Shown piece by piece: positions 29,054-37,946 of a stretch of 64,000 nt of DNA; the stretch's first letter is position 1, and the number at the start of each line of letters is the position of its first letter. The notes below the pieces were generated by a model that searched no databases, was not told the origin of the DNA, and saw nothing but the letters and a program-made list of their open reading frames with translations. Origin of the DNA: Aquibacillus saliphilus. GTDB taxonomy: Bacteria; Bacillota; Bacilli; Bacillales; Amphibacillaceae. A program made the position numbers and the translations under genes. The stretch covers positions 1 through 64,000 of the forward strand of contig NZ_JAIZAP010000008.1 of NCBI RefSeq assembly GCF_020404745.1. Direction: 5' to 3'.

Positions 29054-30049
29054 ATGAATATAACAATATATGACGTAGCTAGAGAAGCTAATGTCTCAAT
29101 GGCGACGGTTTCTCGTGTGGTTAATGGAAATCCAAATGTGAAACCAACAACAAGGAAAAAGGTTTTAAACACAATAGAACGATTAGGGTATCGTCCAAAT
29201 GCAGTTGCAAGAGGATTAGCTAGTAAGAAGACTACTACAGTTGGAGTAATCATACCTGATATATCTAGTATATTCTTCTCGGAACTTGCTAGAGGTATTG
29301 ACGATATTGCAACAATGTACAAATATAATATTATATTAAGTAATTCAGACCAAAATAAAGACCGAGAATTAAAATTAATTAATACAATGTTGGAAAAACA
29401 AGTTGATGGTATTGTATATATGGGTGGGAAAGTAACGGAAGAACATGTGCAACATTTTAAAAGCTCTCCGGTACCAGTTGCCCTAGCTGCTACTATCGAT
29501 GAGACTGAGCAAATACCATCTGTTAATATTGACTATGAACAAGCAGCATACGAAGCATCTAAATTACTAATTGATAATGGTACAAAGCACCCTGCATATA
29601 TATCTGGTCAAGAGGATACGGCAATAAGTATTCAAAAATATAATGGGTATCTTCGTGCCTTAAAAGAAACCAACCAAGAACTAAATGAACAGCTTATTGT
29701 AAAAGGTGACTTTACATATGACTCAGGTATAGAAGCTGTGGAACAATTGCTAGAAGTTGATAGCAAAATATCAGCTATATTTGTAGCATCGGATGAGATG
29801 GCTCTCGGAGCTATCCACGGAATACAAGATAAGGGTTTGAGTGTACCGGACGATGTTGAGATTTTTGGATTTGATAACACTAGACTTGCTACAATGATTC
29901 GACCTACTCTTTCTACGGTCGTCCAACCGATGTATGATATTGGTGCAGTTGCGATGAGATTATTAACTAAATATATGAGTAAAGAGGAAGTAGAAGAGCA
30001 AAATGTAATCTTACCTCATCGAATTATCGAAAGAAACTCAACAAAATAA
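29054..30049 (+). CDS. ccpA: Catabolite control protein A
   Basis: 331 aa LacI/GalR-family regulator. The N-terminal HTH is [20 protein letters not shown], and the hinge helix [16 protein letters not shown] is typical of CcpA. The periplasmic-binding-like core includes [19 protein letters not shown]. With HPr-Ser-P it binds cre sites for carbon catabolite control; a good cre is visible upstream of ackA at 54378-54395. AGGAGG precedes ATG. It lies between aroA and motPS as in B. subtilis. Confidence 0.95.
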   Translation: MNITIYDVAREANVSMATVSRVVNGNPNVKPTTRKKVLNTIERLGYRPNAVARGLASKKTTTVGVIIPDISSIFFSELARGIDDIATMYKYNIILSNSDQNKDRELKLINTMLEKQVDGIVYMGGKVTEEHVQHFKSSPVPVALAATIDETEQIPSVNIDYEQAAYEASKLLIDNGTKHPAYISGQEDTAISIQKYNGYLRALKETNQELNEQLIVKGDFTYDSGIEAVEQLLEVDSKISAIFVASDEMALGAIHGIQDKGLSVPDDVEIFGFDNTRLATMIRPTLSTVVQPMYDIGAVAMRLLTKYMSKEEVEEQNVILPHRIIERNSTK

Positions 30050-30153
30050 ATAATATGCCGATACTAATACAAGAATAGATATTATTAAACAACAAATTCT
30101 TGGTGCAATAATCCCCTTGACCCAAGTTTGTTCAACAGCTAGGGAGAGAGATT

Positions 30154-30969
30154 ATGAAAAAAAGAGATATTTTGACTCCAATTGGAATCACACTAGGTTT
30201 TGTCATGCTAATGTTTGGTATCCTTTCAAGTGGTGGTAGCGGCGGGTTTCTATCTTTTCTGCAGCTTTCTTCTATCCTAATAGTTATAGGAGGGCTTTTT
30301 GCAGCCCTTTTAATTAACTTTAACTTAGAACAAATTAAGCTTACTCGCCATGTTGTCAAAGAAGCGTTTAACAAAAATGAACAAAGTCTTAATGATTTAA
30401 TTGAATTATTTGTTCGGTTATCTGAAAGAGCTCGTAGAGAAGGCTTATTAGCATTAGAAAATGAACTGGACGATGTAACTGATCCATTTATTAACAAAGG
30501 AGTTTTATTGGCAGTCGATGGTATTGAACCGGAAGTAATTAATGATATTATGAGTGCTGAAATTACTGCTATGGAGGAAAGACATCAAAGTGGTAGAGCA
30601 ATAATCGAAAAGGCTGGGGAGTATGCACCAGCTTGGGGAATGATTGGAACTCTGATTGGTTTAGTGCTAATGCTAAATAATTTGACAGATCCAACTACGC
30701 TCGGTCCGAATATGGCCGTAGCATTGTTGACCACCTTTTACGGTACAGTATTAGCAAATCTAGTCTTTATCCCGATGGCAGGGAAGCTAGAGAATAAGAC
30801 AAATGAAGAAATTTTCTTGAAACAGATTGTAATTGAGGGTGTTATTGGAGTTCAGTCAGGACAGAATCCGAGAATATTAAAAGAGAAATTAAGTGCATTT
30901 CTATCAAAAGAGATGACGAAAAAAGATTCAGAAGAAGAGTATATGGAGGAAACTATCAATGAAGCTTAG
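30154..30969 (+). CDS. motP: Flagellar stator protein MotP (MotA family)
   Basis: 271 aa. Four membrane segments: two near the N-terminus (residues 8-26 and 32-50) and two after residue 150 (YAPAWGMIGTLIGLVLML and MAVALLTTFYGTVLANLVF). Location next to ccpA and pairing with an OmpA-type MotS identify the MotP/MotS stator, which is Na+-coupled in Bacillus. It overlaps motS by 11 bases, so the two subunits are translationally coupled. Confidence 0.92.
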   Translation: MKKRDILTPIGITLGFVMLMFGILSSGGSGGFLSFLQLSSILIVIGGLFAALLINFNLEQIKLTRHVVKEAFNKNEQSLNDLIELFVRLSERARREGLLALENELDDVTDPFINKGVLLAVDGIEPEVINDIMSAEITAMEERHQSGRAIIEKAGEYAPAWGMIGTLIGLVLMLNNLTDPTTLGPNMAVALLTTFYGTVLANLVFIPMAGKLENKTNEEIFLKQIVIEGVIGVQSGQNPRILKEKLSAFLSKEMTKKDSEEEYMEETINEA

Positions 30970-31741
30970 AAAGAAAAAGCGTATTGATAAAGGTTCTCCC
31001 AAATGGATGGTTACATATGCTGATATGGTGACGCTAATATTGGTATTTTTTATTTTACTGTTTTCCATGTCTCAAATTGATCTAGTAAAATTTCAAGCGA
31101 TTTCTGAATCATTTCGCAATCGGATGATTTTCGATTATTATCCTTCACCGGTTCCAATGGAAAACCCTACAGAGCATACTGATGTACAAAAGAAAAATGA
31201 GGGTTCAACTGATTATAAAAATGCTCCTGAGGAGTCAAGCAAACAGCAAGATAATAATCAAACAGGTAGTCAACAAGAAGATTCTCTCGGGAATCTACTA
31301 GAAGAAGTCGAAGCATTTCTAGATGAAAACCAATTGAATAATGTAATTAGTGCAAATCGTACTGATCAGGGCGTTGTTCTAATTTTACAAGAAAAATTAT
31401 TGTTTGAATCAGCAAAAGCAAATATACTTGATACCGGAGAACCATTCCTAGATAAAGTAGGTGCGTTATTAAGTAATATACCAAACAAAGTAAGAGTAGA
31501 AGGCCATACGGATGATCGTCCGATTTCTAGTTATCTCTACCCTTCTAACTGGGAACTATCTGGTGCCAGGGCGAGTAGTGTTATTCGTTATGTAATTGAT
31601 AGTAGTAATATAGAAGATACACGTTTTATCGCTGTTGGGTATGGTAATACAAAGCCGGTTGCTGAGAACAATTCATCTGAAAATTGGAGCAAAAATAGAA
31701 GAGTTGAATTTGTGATATTAGAATTAGATACAGAAGATTAA
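30959..31741 (+). CDS. motS: Flagellar stator protein MotS (MotB family)
   Basis: 260 aa. A single N-terminal TM contains the ion-carrying Asp in KWMVTYADMVTLILVFFILL. An acidic Gln/Asn-rich linker (about residues 65-110) follows. The C-terminal OmpA-like peptidoglycan-binding domain carries VRVEGHTDDRPIS and NWELSGARASSVIRY. It anchors the stator to the wall. SD TGGAGG lies inside motP. A terminator follows directly. Confidence 0.93.
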   Translation: MKLRKKKRIDKGSPKWMVTYADMVTLILVFFILLFSMSQIDLVKFQAISESFRNRMIFDYYPSPVPMENPTEHTDVQKKNEGSTDYKNAPEESSKQQDNNQTGSQQEDSLGNLLEEVEAFLDENQLNNVISANRTDQGVVLILQEKLLFESAKANILDTGEPFLDKVGALLSNIPNKVRVEGHTDDRPISSYLYPSNWELSGARASSVIRYVIDSSNIEDTRFIAVGYGNTKPVAENNSSENWSKNRRVEFVILELDTED

Positions 31742-31782
31742 AAATACTCCCCCTGCAAAACTGCTTGCATTGGGAGTATTTT
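31741..31782 (+). terminator. Terminator after motS
   Basis: An 11-bp stem AAAATACTCCC / GGGAGTATTTT. It separates motPS from the convergent acuABC operon and can serve both. Confidence 0.85.
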
Positions 31783-31806
31783 AGCTTACATACGTACCGA
31801 ACTAGT

Positions 31807-32985
31807 TTAGTTGCTAAATTTCATCTTGTTTCTTGTAAACTGAAGTGCCTTATCAAGCATTTTTCTGTTTTTCTCTGTAATCTCTGCTTTTCTAGGAATA
31901 ATCTTATAGATACCTTCTGGATCATGCCAAGTAGAGGGTAAACTAACAGGAGATTTCCCCTCCCATTTTGTAATCCAATCAGTCGGTAAGTCACCAGTAA
32001 AAATCTTATTTGATGTCATTACATTCCAAATTTGAGCCCACGCCCTGGGTACTACACGCCAAATGTCGTATCCGCCACCGCCCAAGGCGATCCACTTCCC
32101 ATTACAGTATTCGTGGGCTAATTCATGTGCTAATAATGGAATATACTCATATGTTTTCATTGTTGATGATAAATGTGTTAATGGATCAAAAGAATGAGAG
32201 TCCGCGCCATTTTGTGTTACGATAACATCTGGCTTGAAATATTCTACAACCTCTCTAAAAGCAGATTCATAAACTTCCATAAAGGATTCATCTTCTGTAA
32301 ACGCATCAATAGGTAAATTAAATGAGTAGCCATATCCTGCTTTTAAGCCACGCTCATTGATATTTCCTGTTCCAGGGAACAAATACCTTCCAGTCTCATG
32401 AATAGACAGTGTGCACACCTCAGAGTCATCATAAAATGCCCATTGAACTCCATCACCATGATGAGCATCCGTATCTACATATAATACTCGAAGATTATAC
32501 TTTTGTCTGATGTATTTAATTGCAATTGCACCATCATTGTATATGCAAAAGCCTGAAGCTTTTCGTTTAAAGCCATGATGAAGACCACCACCTAAATTCA
32601 GAGCATGTTCTGATTTCCCTTGTAGTACTGCATCGACCGCAGTAAGTGTGCCACCAACTAATAGTGAAGCGGCATCATGCATATTAGCAAAAATTGGTGT
32701 ATCTTCTGTTGCAAGTCCAAATTCAAATCCTTCATCCTCAGTTAAATTTCCAACACTGGCTCTCTTAACAGCATCAATATAGCTTGGATCATGAAACAAG
32801 GAAAGTTCTTCATCTGTAGCTTTTCGTGGTAGTAGGATTTGTTCTTTATCTAGCTTATTTTCAGACTCTAATATATCTTTAGTCATTGCTACTCTAGTTT
32901 GATTGAAAGGATGGTCATCATTAAAACGGTATTTTTCAAACTCTTCGGAGTAAATGAAAGTTGCATTACAGTTCATGGTCATCAT
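31807..32985 (-). CDS. acuC: Acetoin utilization protein AcuC (class I lysine deacetylase)
   Basis: 392 aa histone-deacetylase-like fold. Zn-site and active-site segments are LGGGLHHGFKRKASGFCIYN, VLYVDTDAHHGDGVQWAFY and QNGADSHSFDPLTHL. In B. subtilis AcuC deacetylates and reactivates acetyl-CoA synthetase. It is the last gene of acuABC; its ATG overlaps the acuB stop by 4 bases (ATGA), indicating coupled translation. Confidence 0.94.
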   Translation of the reverse strand: MMTMNCNATFIYSEEFEKYRFNDDHPFNQTRVAMTKDILESENKLDKEQILLPRKATDEELSLFHDPSYIDAVKRASVGNLTEDEGFEFGLATEDTPIFANMHDAASLLVGGTLTAVDAVLQGKSEHALNLGGGLHHGFKRKASGFCIYNDGAIAIKYIRQKYNLRVLYVDTDAHHGDGVQWAFYDDSEVCTLSIHETGRYLFPGTGNINERGLKAGYGYSFNLPIDAFTEDESFMEVYESAFREVVEYFKPDVIVTQNGADSHSFDPLTHLSSTMKTYEYIPLLAHELAHEYCNGKWIALGGGGYDIWRVVPRAWAQIWNVMTSNKIFTGDLPTDWITKWEGKSPVSLPSTWHDPEGIYKIIPRKAEITEKNRKMLDKALQFTRNKMKFSN

Positions 32986-33626
32986 TCAGTCTCCGATGTA
33001 TTTGGCCATAAAACATGGTGATTATGAGCTTTTAAGTCGTTAATTATCGGTAGGGGATTCATTGTTTGAACTCGAAAAACAAGGACTTTGTAGCTCGAGT
33101 CATCCTTATAAGGGTAAACTAATACTGAAGTAATTTGTACTTTTCTCTTTCCGAAAATGGAAGTAACCTCGGGTAAAATTCCTATTCTATTTGGAACCTT
33201 TATTTCAATTTGTGAGCCTTGGACATGGGTTCCTGTTAGTTGAATTAATGTGTATAACATATCTTTCTCAGTAATAATTCCTACCAATATATCATCTTGT
33301 ACAACAGGTACACATGCAAACTCTTCTTCGTAAAAAATAGCAGCAATTTCTTCTACAAAATCTAATGGGTGAACAGTAACAACAGGAGAACTCATAATCG
33401 TTTTTATAGCATTCTTTAATTCTTTTGGGTCTACCTGTTTAGTGAAAATCGATGGACTAGCATCTCGAACATCGCGATCAGAAACGATTCCAATAACTTT
33501 TTTATCCTTATCTATTATTGGGATATGTCGAATGTGATTATCATTAAGAAGCTTGATTGCCTCAGATATAGGCGCATCTGGAGGAAGTGTAAATACATTA
33601 GTTTTCATTATTTCCTTGACTAACAA
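32982..33626 (-). CDS. acuB: AcuB (tandem CBS plus ACT domains)
   Basis: 214 aa. Two CBS domains (residues about 7-60 and 75-130; IPIIDKDKKVIGIVSDRDV and VPVVQDDILVGIITEKDM) are followed by an ACT-like domain (IEIKVPNRIGILPEVTSIFG). It probably senses adenylate or amino-acid ligands and modulates the acu system; no enzymatic role is expected. Start TTG 2 bases after the acuA stop, with GGAAGGGG as SD. Confidence 0.92.
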   Translation of the reverse strand: MLVKEIMKTNVFTLPPDAPISEAIKLLNDNHIRHIPIIDKDKKVIGIVSDRDVRDASPSIFTKQVDPKELKNAIKTIMSSPVVTVHPLDFVEEIAAIFYEEEFACVPVVQDDILVGIITEKDMLYTLIQLTGTHVQGSQIEIKVPNRIGILPEVTSIFGKRKVQITSVLVYPYKDDSSYKVLVFRVQTMNPLPIINDLKAHNHHVLWPNTSETE

Positions 33627-33628
33627 CT

Positions 33629-34282
33629 CTAAAACCCCTTCCTTAATGAACGAAATTTTTCGCGATCTAAAAAGCGTAAACGATCAAATTTTTCAATTGA
33701 TGAATCGGTTACATTTTGACCGATTCTCACCATCAGGCAGTTTGCAGGATGTGAAATAATTTCTGGATCATCCGTGGGCGCAGGAGTCAACCCGCCTGAA
33801 CTCATCATCTTTTCCATTACCTTTCGATAGTTCCAAATACTAAGCTGTGTCTCTTTTAGATCCCAATGCCAATAGTACTCTGTTGAAATAATAATGTAGT
33901 TATCCATCATCTCATCGAGCATTGACAACCTTATTAATTCTGAACCAAGTTTATATCCCCTAAATGAAGGAGCTATTTCTATTGCACCTAACTCCAATAA
34001 ATCCTCCATATTAAAATGTGACCATCTTTCCAATGGATCAGGAAAAAGATAGGTAACATATCCGATTATTGTATCGTTTAATCGAGCGATTAAAATCCGA
34101 CCCTCCTCAAGGTCTGCAATTCCTAATAAAGCTTCGAACTGCTTTTTTGAAGGACGAAAAGCTTCAAGTTTTTCATGAAATGTAAAGTTCTTCAACTCAC
34201 TGGAAGATAGGGGACCTTCAATGATAATTGAACCAGAACTAGTTTCTAACTTCATGGATTGATAGGTTTTTATATGTTGCAA
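33629..34282 (-). CDS. acuA: AcuA protein acetyltransferase
   Basis: 217 aa GNAT-fold enzyme. The segment ELGAIEIAPSFRGYKLGSEL is the acetyl-CoA-binding Q/R-x-x-G-x-G/A-like region. In B. subtilis AcuA acetylates and inactivates acetyl-CoA synthetase AcsA. An open frame extends to 34384, but a TATAAT box lies inside it. AGGTGGTG precedes a TTG at 34282, which gives the family length of about 210 aa, so 34282 is taken. No acsA gene is adjacent, unlike in B. subtilis. Confidence 0.9.
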   Translation of the reverse strand: MQHIKTYQSMKLETSSGSIIIEGPLSSSELKNFTFHEKLEAFRPSKKQFEALLGIADLEEGRILIARLNDTIIGYVTYLFPDPLERWSHFNMEDLLELGAIEIAPSFRGYKLGSELIRLSMLDEMMDNYIIISTEYYWHWDLKETQLSIWNYRKVMEKMMSSGGLTPAPTDDPEIISHPANCLMVRIGQNVTDSSIEKFDRLRFLDREKFRSLRKGF

Positions 34283-34318
34283 ATAGACACCACCTGTTAA
34301 ACTTCCTTTAATAACTCC

Positions 34319-34346
34319 ATTATACAAAATTAAATGGAAGTTGTAA
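34319..34346 (-). promoter_or_regulatory. acuABC promoter
   Basis: On the minus strand TTACAA (34341-34346) and TATAAT (34319-34324) are 16 bases apart. The -10 is perfect and lies 37 bases before the proposed TTG start of acuA. No cre-like operator overlaps it that I can see. Confidence 0.65.
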
Positions 34347-34492
34347 GTAATATTGGAATCTTTTTCTAGACTAAGCAATTTCATAATACCTATTTATCGC
34401 TATTGCAACAACATATAGTTGACTAAATCTTTTCCAAATATCTTGTTGGGATATGACTTGATATTGCAATTATGAAATTGCCTCAGATATAA

Positions 34493-34538
34493 AGATAAGT
34501 ACCCTTTACTCATCATTTTGAGTAAAGGGTACTTATCT
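34493..34538 (-). terminator. Terminator of the class A PBP gene
   Basis: A perfect 19-bp stem (34493-34511 with 34520-34538) with an 8-base loop, built on AAGTACCCTTTACTC, stands just downstream of the PBP stop. The T-rich run after it on the minus strand is short. Confidence 0.85.
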
Positions 34539-34565
34539 ACATATATATTTGCCTGATAGTGATAG

Positions 34566-37556
34566 TTAGTTTTCTTCATTATTAGCATTGTTATTGCTGT
34601 CGTTACTGGGATCGTCATCGGCATCATCGCCGTTATCGCCATCACCGCCGTTATCATCTTCATTTTCAGGCTCTTCAGGCACTTCAGGTTCTTCAGGTTT
34701 CTCCGGCTCCTTAGGCTTTTCAGGCTCCTTAGGCTCCTCAGGTTCCTCAGGCTCTTTCGGTTCACTAAAATCACCGACTACAACTGGCTTGGAAGGTGAT
34801 GATTCTTGTCCAAAATAATCTACTGACGAAACTCGATATACTGCTTTTTTGTCAGGTATGTTGAAATCAAGTTCCGTTGTATTCCCAATTAAATTAAAGT
34901 CTGATTCAGGCTCGTTTGCTTTGTAAATTCTGTATCCAACAACATCATTGCTGCCTGATGCATTCCATTTAAGAGCACTTCCAGAGTTTGATAATGCACT
35001 TGGTGCCGACGGGGCATTACCATCATTGGCAACATCAGCTGTGCTTGGAACCTCTATATCGGACCATACACCACTAGCATTCCATGGTATCAGTTGTTTT
35101 ATATCGTCTAATTTATCATATTCCATACGCTTTAACCACTCGGGGTTAAAGGCTACACCATCACCTTGGGTGAATTCTTCTGGTGTATTTTCACCAGCTA
35201 CAACTGCTTTATCACCTAACATAACGTAACGCCCTCTTATTAAACTATCATCACGTTCATTCGGTACGTACTTAGCGTTAAATAAATCAGTTTGAACTAA
35301 CCCGAGCTCTGAACATAGATCGGATGGTAACATTCCTGATGTTACACAATATGACCGGGATACAATACCACCGGGACGCTCAAAACTTTGACTCGGAGCC
35401 ATTAGTTCTGGATCAATGTCAGTTGCTGCATTAACCAACTGTGACCAAAGTCCGATATTTCTACCGCTGTAACCGTCATTTAGTTGTTGATTGTGATCAT
35501 ATCCCATCCAACTTCCCATCGTAACATTTGGGTTTGTTGCAACAAACCATGTATCAAGAAAATCATTTGATGTACCAGTTTTCCCAGCCCAGTCAACACC
35601 TGGATTTTTCAGATTTGCTCTTGCGGCAGTTGCCGTACCTCTACTTAAAACATCACGCATGACGTCAATCATAAGATAGTTGGTTTGAGGTGTAAATACT
35701 TCAACTGGTTCTTCACTTTCATGCTGATAGATAACTTCACCATCAACTGTTTCTATTTTTTCAATCATATACGCGTCCACAAAGTTTCCACCATTGCCAA
35801 ACGTCGCATAAGCGTTCGTATTCTCTTCTATCGTTACTCCATTCCGCGGACTACCAAGTGCGGTTGATAAGTTGACATGATCATTGTGATTTTCATTTTT
35901 CACTAAATTATCGAAGCCCATTTTTTTAAGGTAGTTTGTAGCAGGATCCATTCCAATAATCTTTGCGTATGTTTTAACAGCCGACACGTTGTGCGATTTA
36001 TACAATGCTTCCCTTGTAGAAACTAATCCATAATACCGTCCTGTGTAATTTCCAGGGGTATAACCTCCAGAAAAAGTAGTCTTTGTATCTGCAATAATCG
36101 AACCAGGTTGAGCAAATCCTGCTTCCATTGCTGGTCCATAGACTAATAATGGCTTCATTGTACTACCATTTGGTCTTGGTGCATTTGTAGCATGGTTTAA
36201 CTGTTCAATTTCAAAGTCTCTTCCACCGACAAAACTAATAATTCGCCCTGTTGAATTATCAATTAAAATCCCACCAACTTGAACAGGTTCAACTAATTGT
36301 TCCATTTCGCCTGTTTCCTTATTTTCAACCATAATAGCTTCACCAGTTTGTTTATTTCTAACAACTTTGTCTGGACCATAGTTGTTATAATTCGCTACTA
36401 TTTCTTGAAACTTATCGAATATATCTTTATTTATTGTTGAATGAATTTTATAGCCATTTTTTCCTAGTTGTCTGCCAGCAAGAATTGAATACTCTTCTTG
36501 GAGTGTTTGACTGTTCTCTATATCTTCATCTGTATATCCATCTTCTTTGGCCAAAGCATCAGCCACTAATTCTGTCGCTCTTTCCTTAATTTCATTGGTA
36601 AGATAAGGATACTTTTCAAACGAAGAAGGTGTAGGTTCAGTGAGATTTGCTACGATGTCGTAGTTAGATGCTTCATTGTATTCAGATTCAGTAATATACC
36701 CACCGGCAAGCATTCGGCTAAGCACTGACTTCATACGGTTCAGACCTGGTTCTAATCCATCTGACTCCTTTTGTGATCCACCATTTGAAAATGGTGTATA
36801 AGAAGATGGACTTTGTGGCAGTCCGGCTATAAATGCCGCCTGAGCAAGGTTAACGTCCTTTGCATCAACTCCGAATATACCCTTTGCTGCTGTTTGAATA
36901 CCAGCAATGTTTTGTCCATTTGCATTTCTACCAAAGGGAACAATATTTAAATAGGCCTCTAAGATTTCGTCCTTATCAAAGAATCGTTCAACACGCATGG
37001 CTAATAGCATTTCTTTAGCTTTTCTTTCAAAGGATACTTCGTTTGTTAGTATTTGATTTTTAATTAATTGTTGTGTTAATGTACTACCACCTGTTTTTAT
37101 ATTAGAGTTTGAAGCTTCCTGGTAAACAGCACGAAGAATTGCTTTTGGAACAATTCCGTTATGCGTTTCAAAATATTCATCCTCTGTAGCAATAATGGCG
37201 TCTTTTACATATTCCGAAACTTGATCCAATTTAACTTCCTCACGATATAAATCTGAACTTATATTTCCTAAATAAACGTTATTAGAAAAATATATTTCTG
37301 ACGTCTCTTCGTAGTTATATATATCTTTTTCTAAACTAGCGCGGTCCCTGACTTGTTCATCTTTTACTAAAGAAGCAAAGTAACCAGCACCAACGCCACC
37401 GGCAAAAAACAAACCAACAACGCCAATAATTATAAAGAATAAGACAACATTCCAAATTACATCGTATGTTATTCGATAACCTGTTTGAAATTTTCCGTTT
37501 TTCCACCATGTTTTTAAGTTAGTTATATATCTATGAATAAGTGCTTTAAAATCCAT
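34566..37556 (-). CDS. Class A penicillin-binding protein (PBP1A family) with FN3 and acidic tail
   Basis: 996 aa. A cytoplasmic start, one TM (about residues 34-58), then a GT51 glycosyltransferase domain (DAIIATEDEYFETHNGIVPK, GGSTLTQQLIKNQ). The transpeptidase domain has the three active-site motifs STMK, SHN and KTGT. After residue about 850 come one fibronectin type III domain and a 60-residue tail of EPEEP/KPKEP units ending in Asp/Asn repeats. It polymerises and cross-links peptidoglycan outside the membrane. SD TAGGAGG before ATG. Confidence 0.93.
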   Translation of the reverse strand: MDFKALIHRYITNLKTWWKNGKFQTGYRITYDVIWNVVLFFIIIGVVGLFFAGGVGAGYFASLVKDEQVRDRASLEKDIYNYEETSEIYFSNNVYLGNISSDLYREEVKLDQVSEYVKDAIIATEDEYFETHNGIVPKAILRAVYQEASNSNIKTGGSTLTQQLIKNQILTNEVSFERKAKEMLLAMRVERFFDKDEILEAYLNIVPFGRNANGQNIAGIQTAAKGIFGVDAKDVNLAQAAFIAGLPQSPSSYTPFSNGGSQKESDGLEPGLNRMKSVLSRMLAGGYITESEYNEASNYDIVANLTEPTPSSFEKYPYLTNEIKERATELVADALAKEDGYTDEDIENSQTLQEEYSILAGRQLGKNGYKIHSTINKDIFDKFQEIVANYNNYGPDKVVRNKQTGEAIMVENKETGEMEQLVEPVQVGGILIDNSTGRIISFVGGRDFEIEQLNHATNAPRPNGSTMKPLLVYGPAMEAGFAQPGSIIADTKTTFSGGYTPGNYTGRYYGLVSTREALYKSHNVSAVKTYAKIIGMDPATNYLKKMGFDNLVKNENHNDHVNLSTALGSPRNGVTIEENTNAYATFGNGGNFVDAYMIEKIETVDGEVIYQHESEEPVEVFTPQTNYLMIDVMRDVLSRGTATAARANLKNPGVDWAGKTGTSNDFLDTWFVATNPNVTMGSWMGYDHNQQLNDGYSGRNIGLWSQLVNAATDIDPELMAPSQSFERPGGIVSRSYCVTSGMLPSDLCSELGLVQTDLFNAKYVPNERDDSLIRGRYVMLGDKAVVAGENTPEEFTQGDGVAFNPEWLKRMEYDKLDDIKQLIPWNASGVWSDIEVPSTADVANDGNAPSAPSALSNSGSALKWNASGSNDVVGYRIYKANEPESDFNLIGNTTELDFNIPDKKAVYRVSSVDYFGQESSPSKPVVVGDFSEPKEPEEPEEPKEPEKPKEPEKPEEPEVPEEPENEDDNGGDGDNGDDADDDPSNDSNNNANNEEN

Positions 37557-37629
37557 GTTAAAACCTCCTAAATATCAATCTATATTATATCATAAACGTC
37601 AAATAAGAGAGGGAATTGCGACAGATTTA

Positions 37630-37658
37630 TTGCAATATATATTAATTTGTGATATTAA
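37630..37658 (+). promoter_or_regulatory. tyrS promoter with overlapping inverted repeat
   Basis: TTGCAA (37630-37635) and TATTAA (37653-37658) are 17 bases apart, upstream of the T-box leader. TGTGATA and TATCACA form a 7-bp inverted repeat at 37649-37668 that covers the -10. It may be fortuitous or an operator. Confidence 0.55.
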
Positions 37659-37689
37659 TATATCACAATAAAAAATCAAAAAGCATTGA

Positions 37690-37903
37690 AAGAATGAAGT
37701 AGTAAAGTAATTCCCTAACATTAGAGAGCTGACGGTTGGTGCAAGTCAGTTTAAAGTTACTTTATGAATTACGTTCTGGAGCTTCTTCTGTTTTCAGAAG
37801 CCGGTGAACCTCACCGTTATTTACTTGAGTGGCAAAAATATTTTTGCAACAAGGGTGGTACCGCGATTGAAATCTCGTCCCTTTTTTGGGGGGGATTTTT
37901 TTA
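37690..37903 (+). promoter_or_regulatory. T-box riboswitch (tyrosine) of tyrS
   Basis: A classic T-box leader: the AGAGAG motif and GGTTGGTGCAA apical loop of stem I (about 37723-37745), a specifier region GAATTACGTTCTGGAGC with a Tyr codon UAC at 37770-37772, and the T-box sequence AAGGGTGGTACCGCG at 37851-37865. A competing terminator (ATCTCGTCCC with GGGGGGGAT, T-run, 37872-37903) completes it. Uncharged tRNA-Tyr would stabilise the antiterminator and switch on tyrS. The exact specifier register is inferred from the downstream gene. Confidence 0.93.
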
Positions 37904-37946
37904 TGTGCAAAAAAACTTGTTGGAAGAAAAATTAGGAGTGAAGAGA

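Noticed and set aside
34400-34774. Arg/Leu/Lys-rich ORF on the minus strand
   Set aside because: It is a shadow of the low-complexity PBP tail in another frame.
37649-37668. CRP/FNR-type site at the tyrS promoter
   Set aside because: TGTGA and TCACA are present, but the spacer is 10 bases instead of 6.
37764-37946. N-terminal extension of tyrS
   Set aside because: These codons overlap the T-box leader including its terminator; the family start is at 37947.
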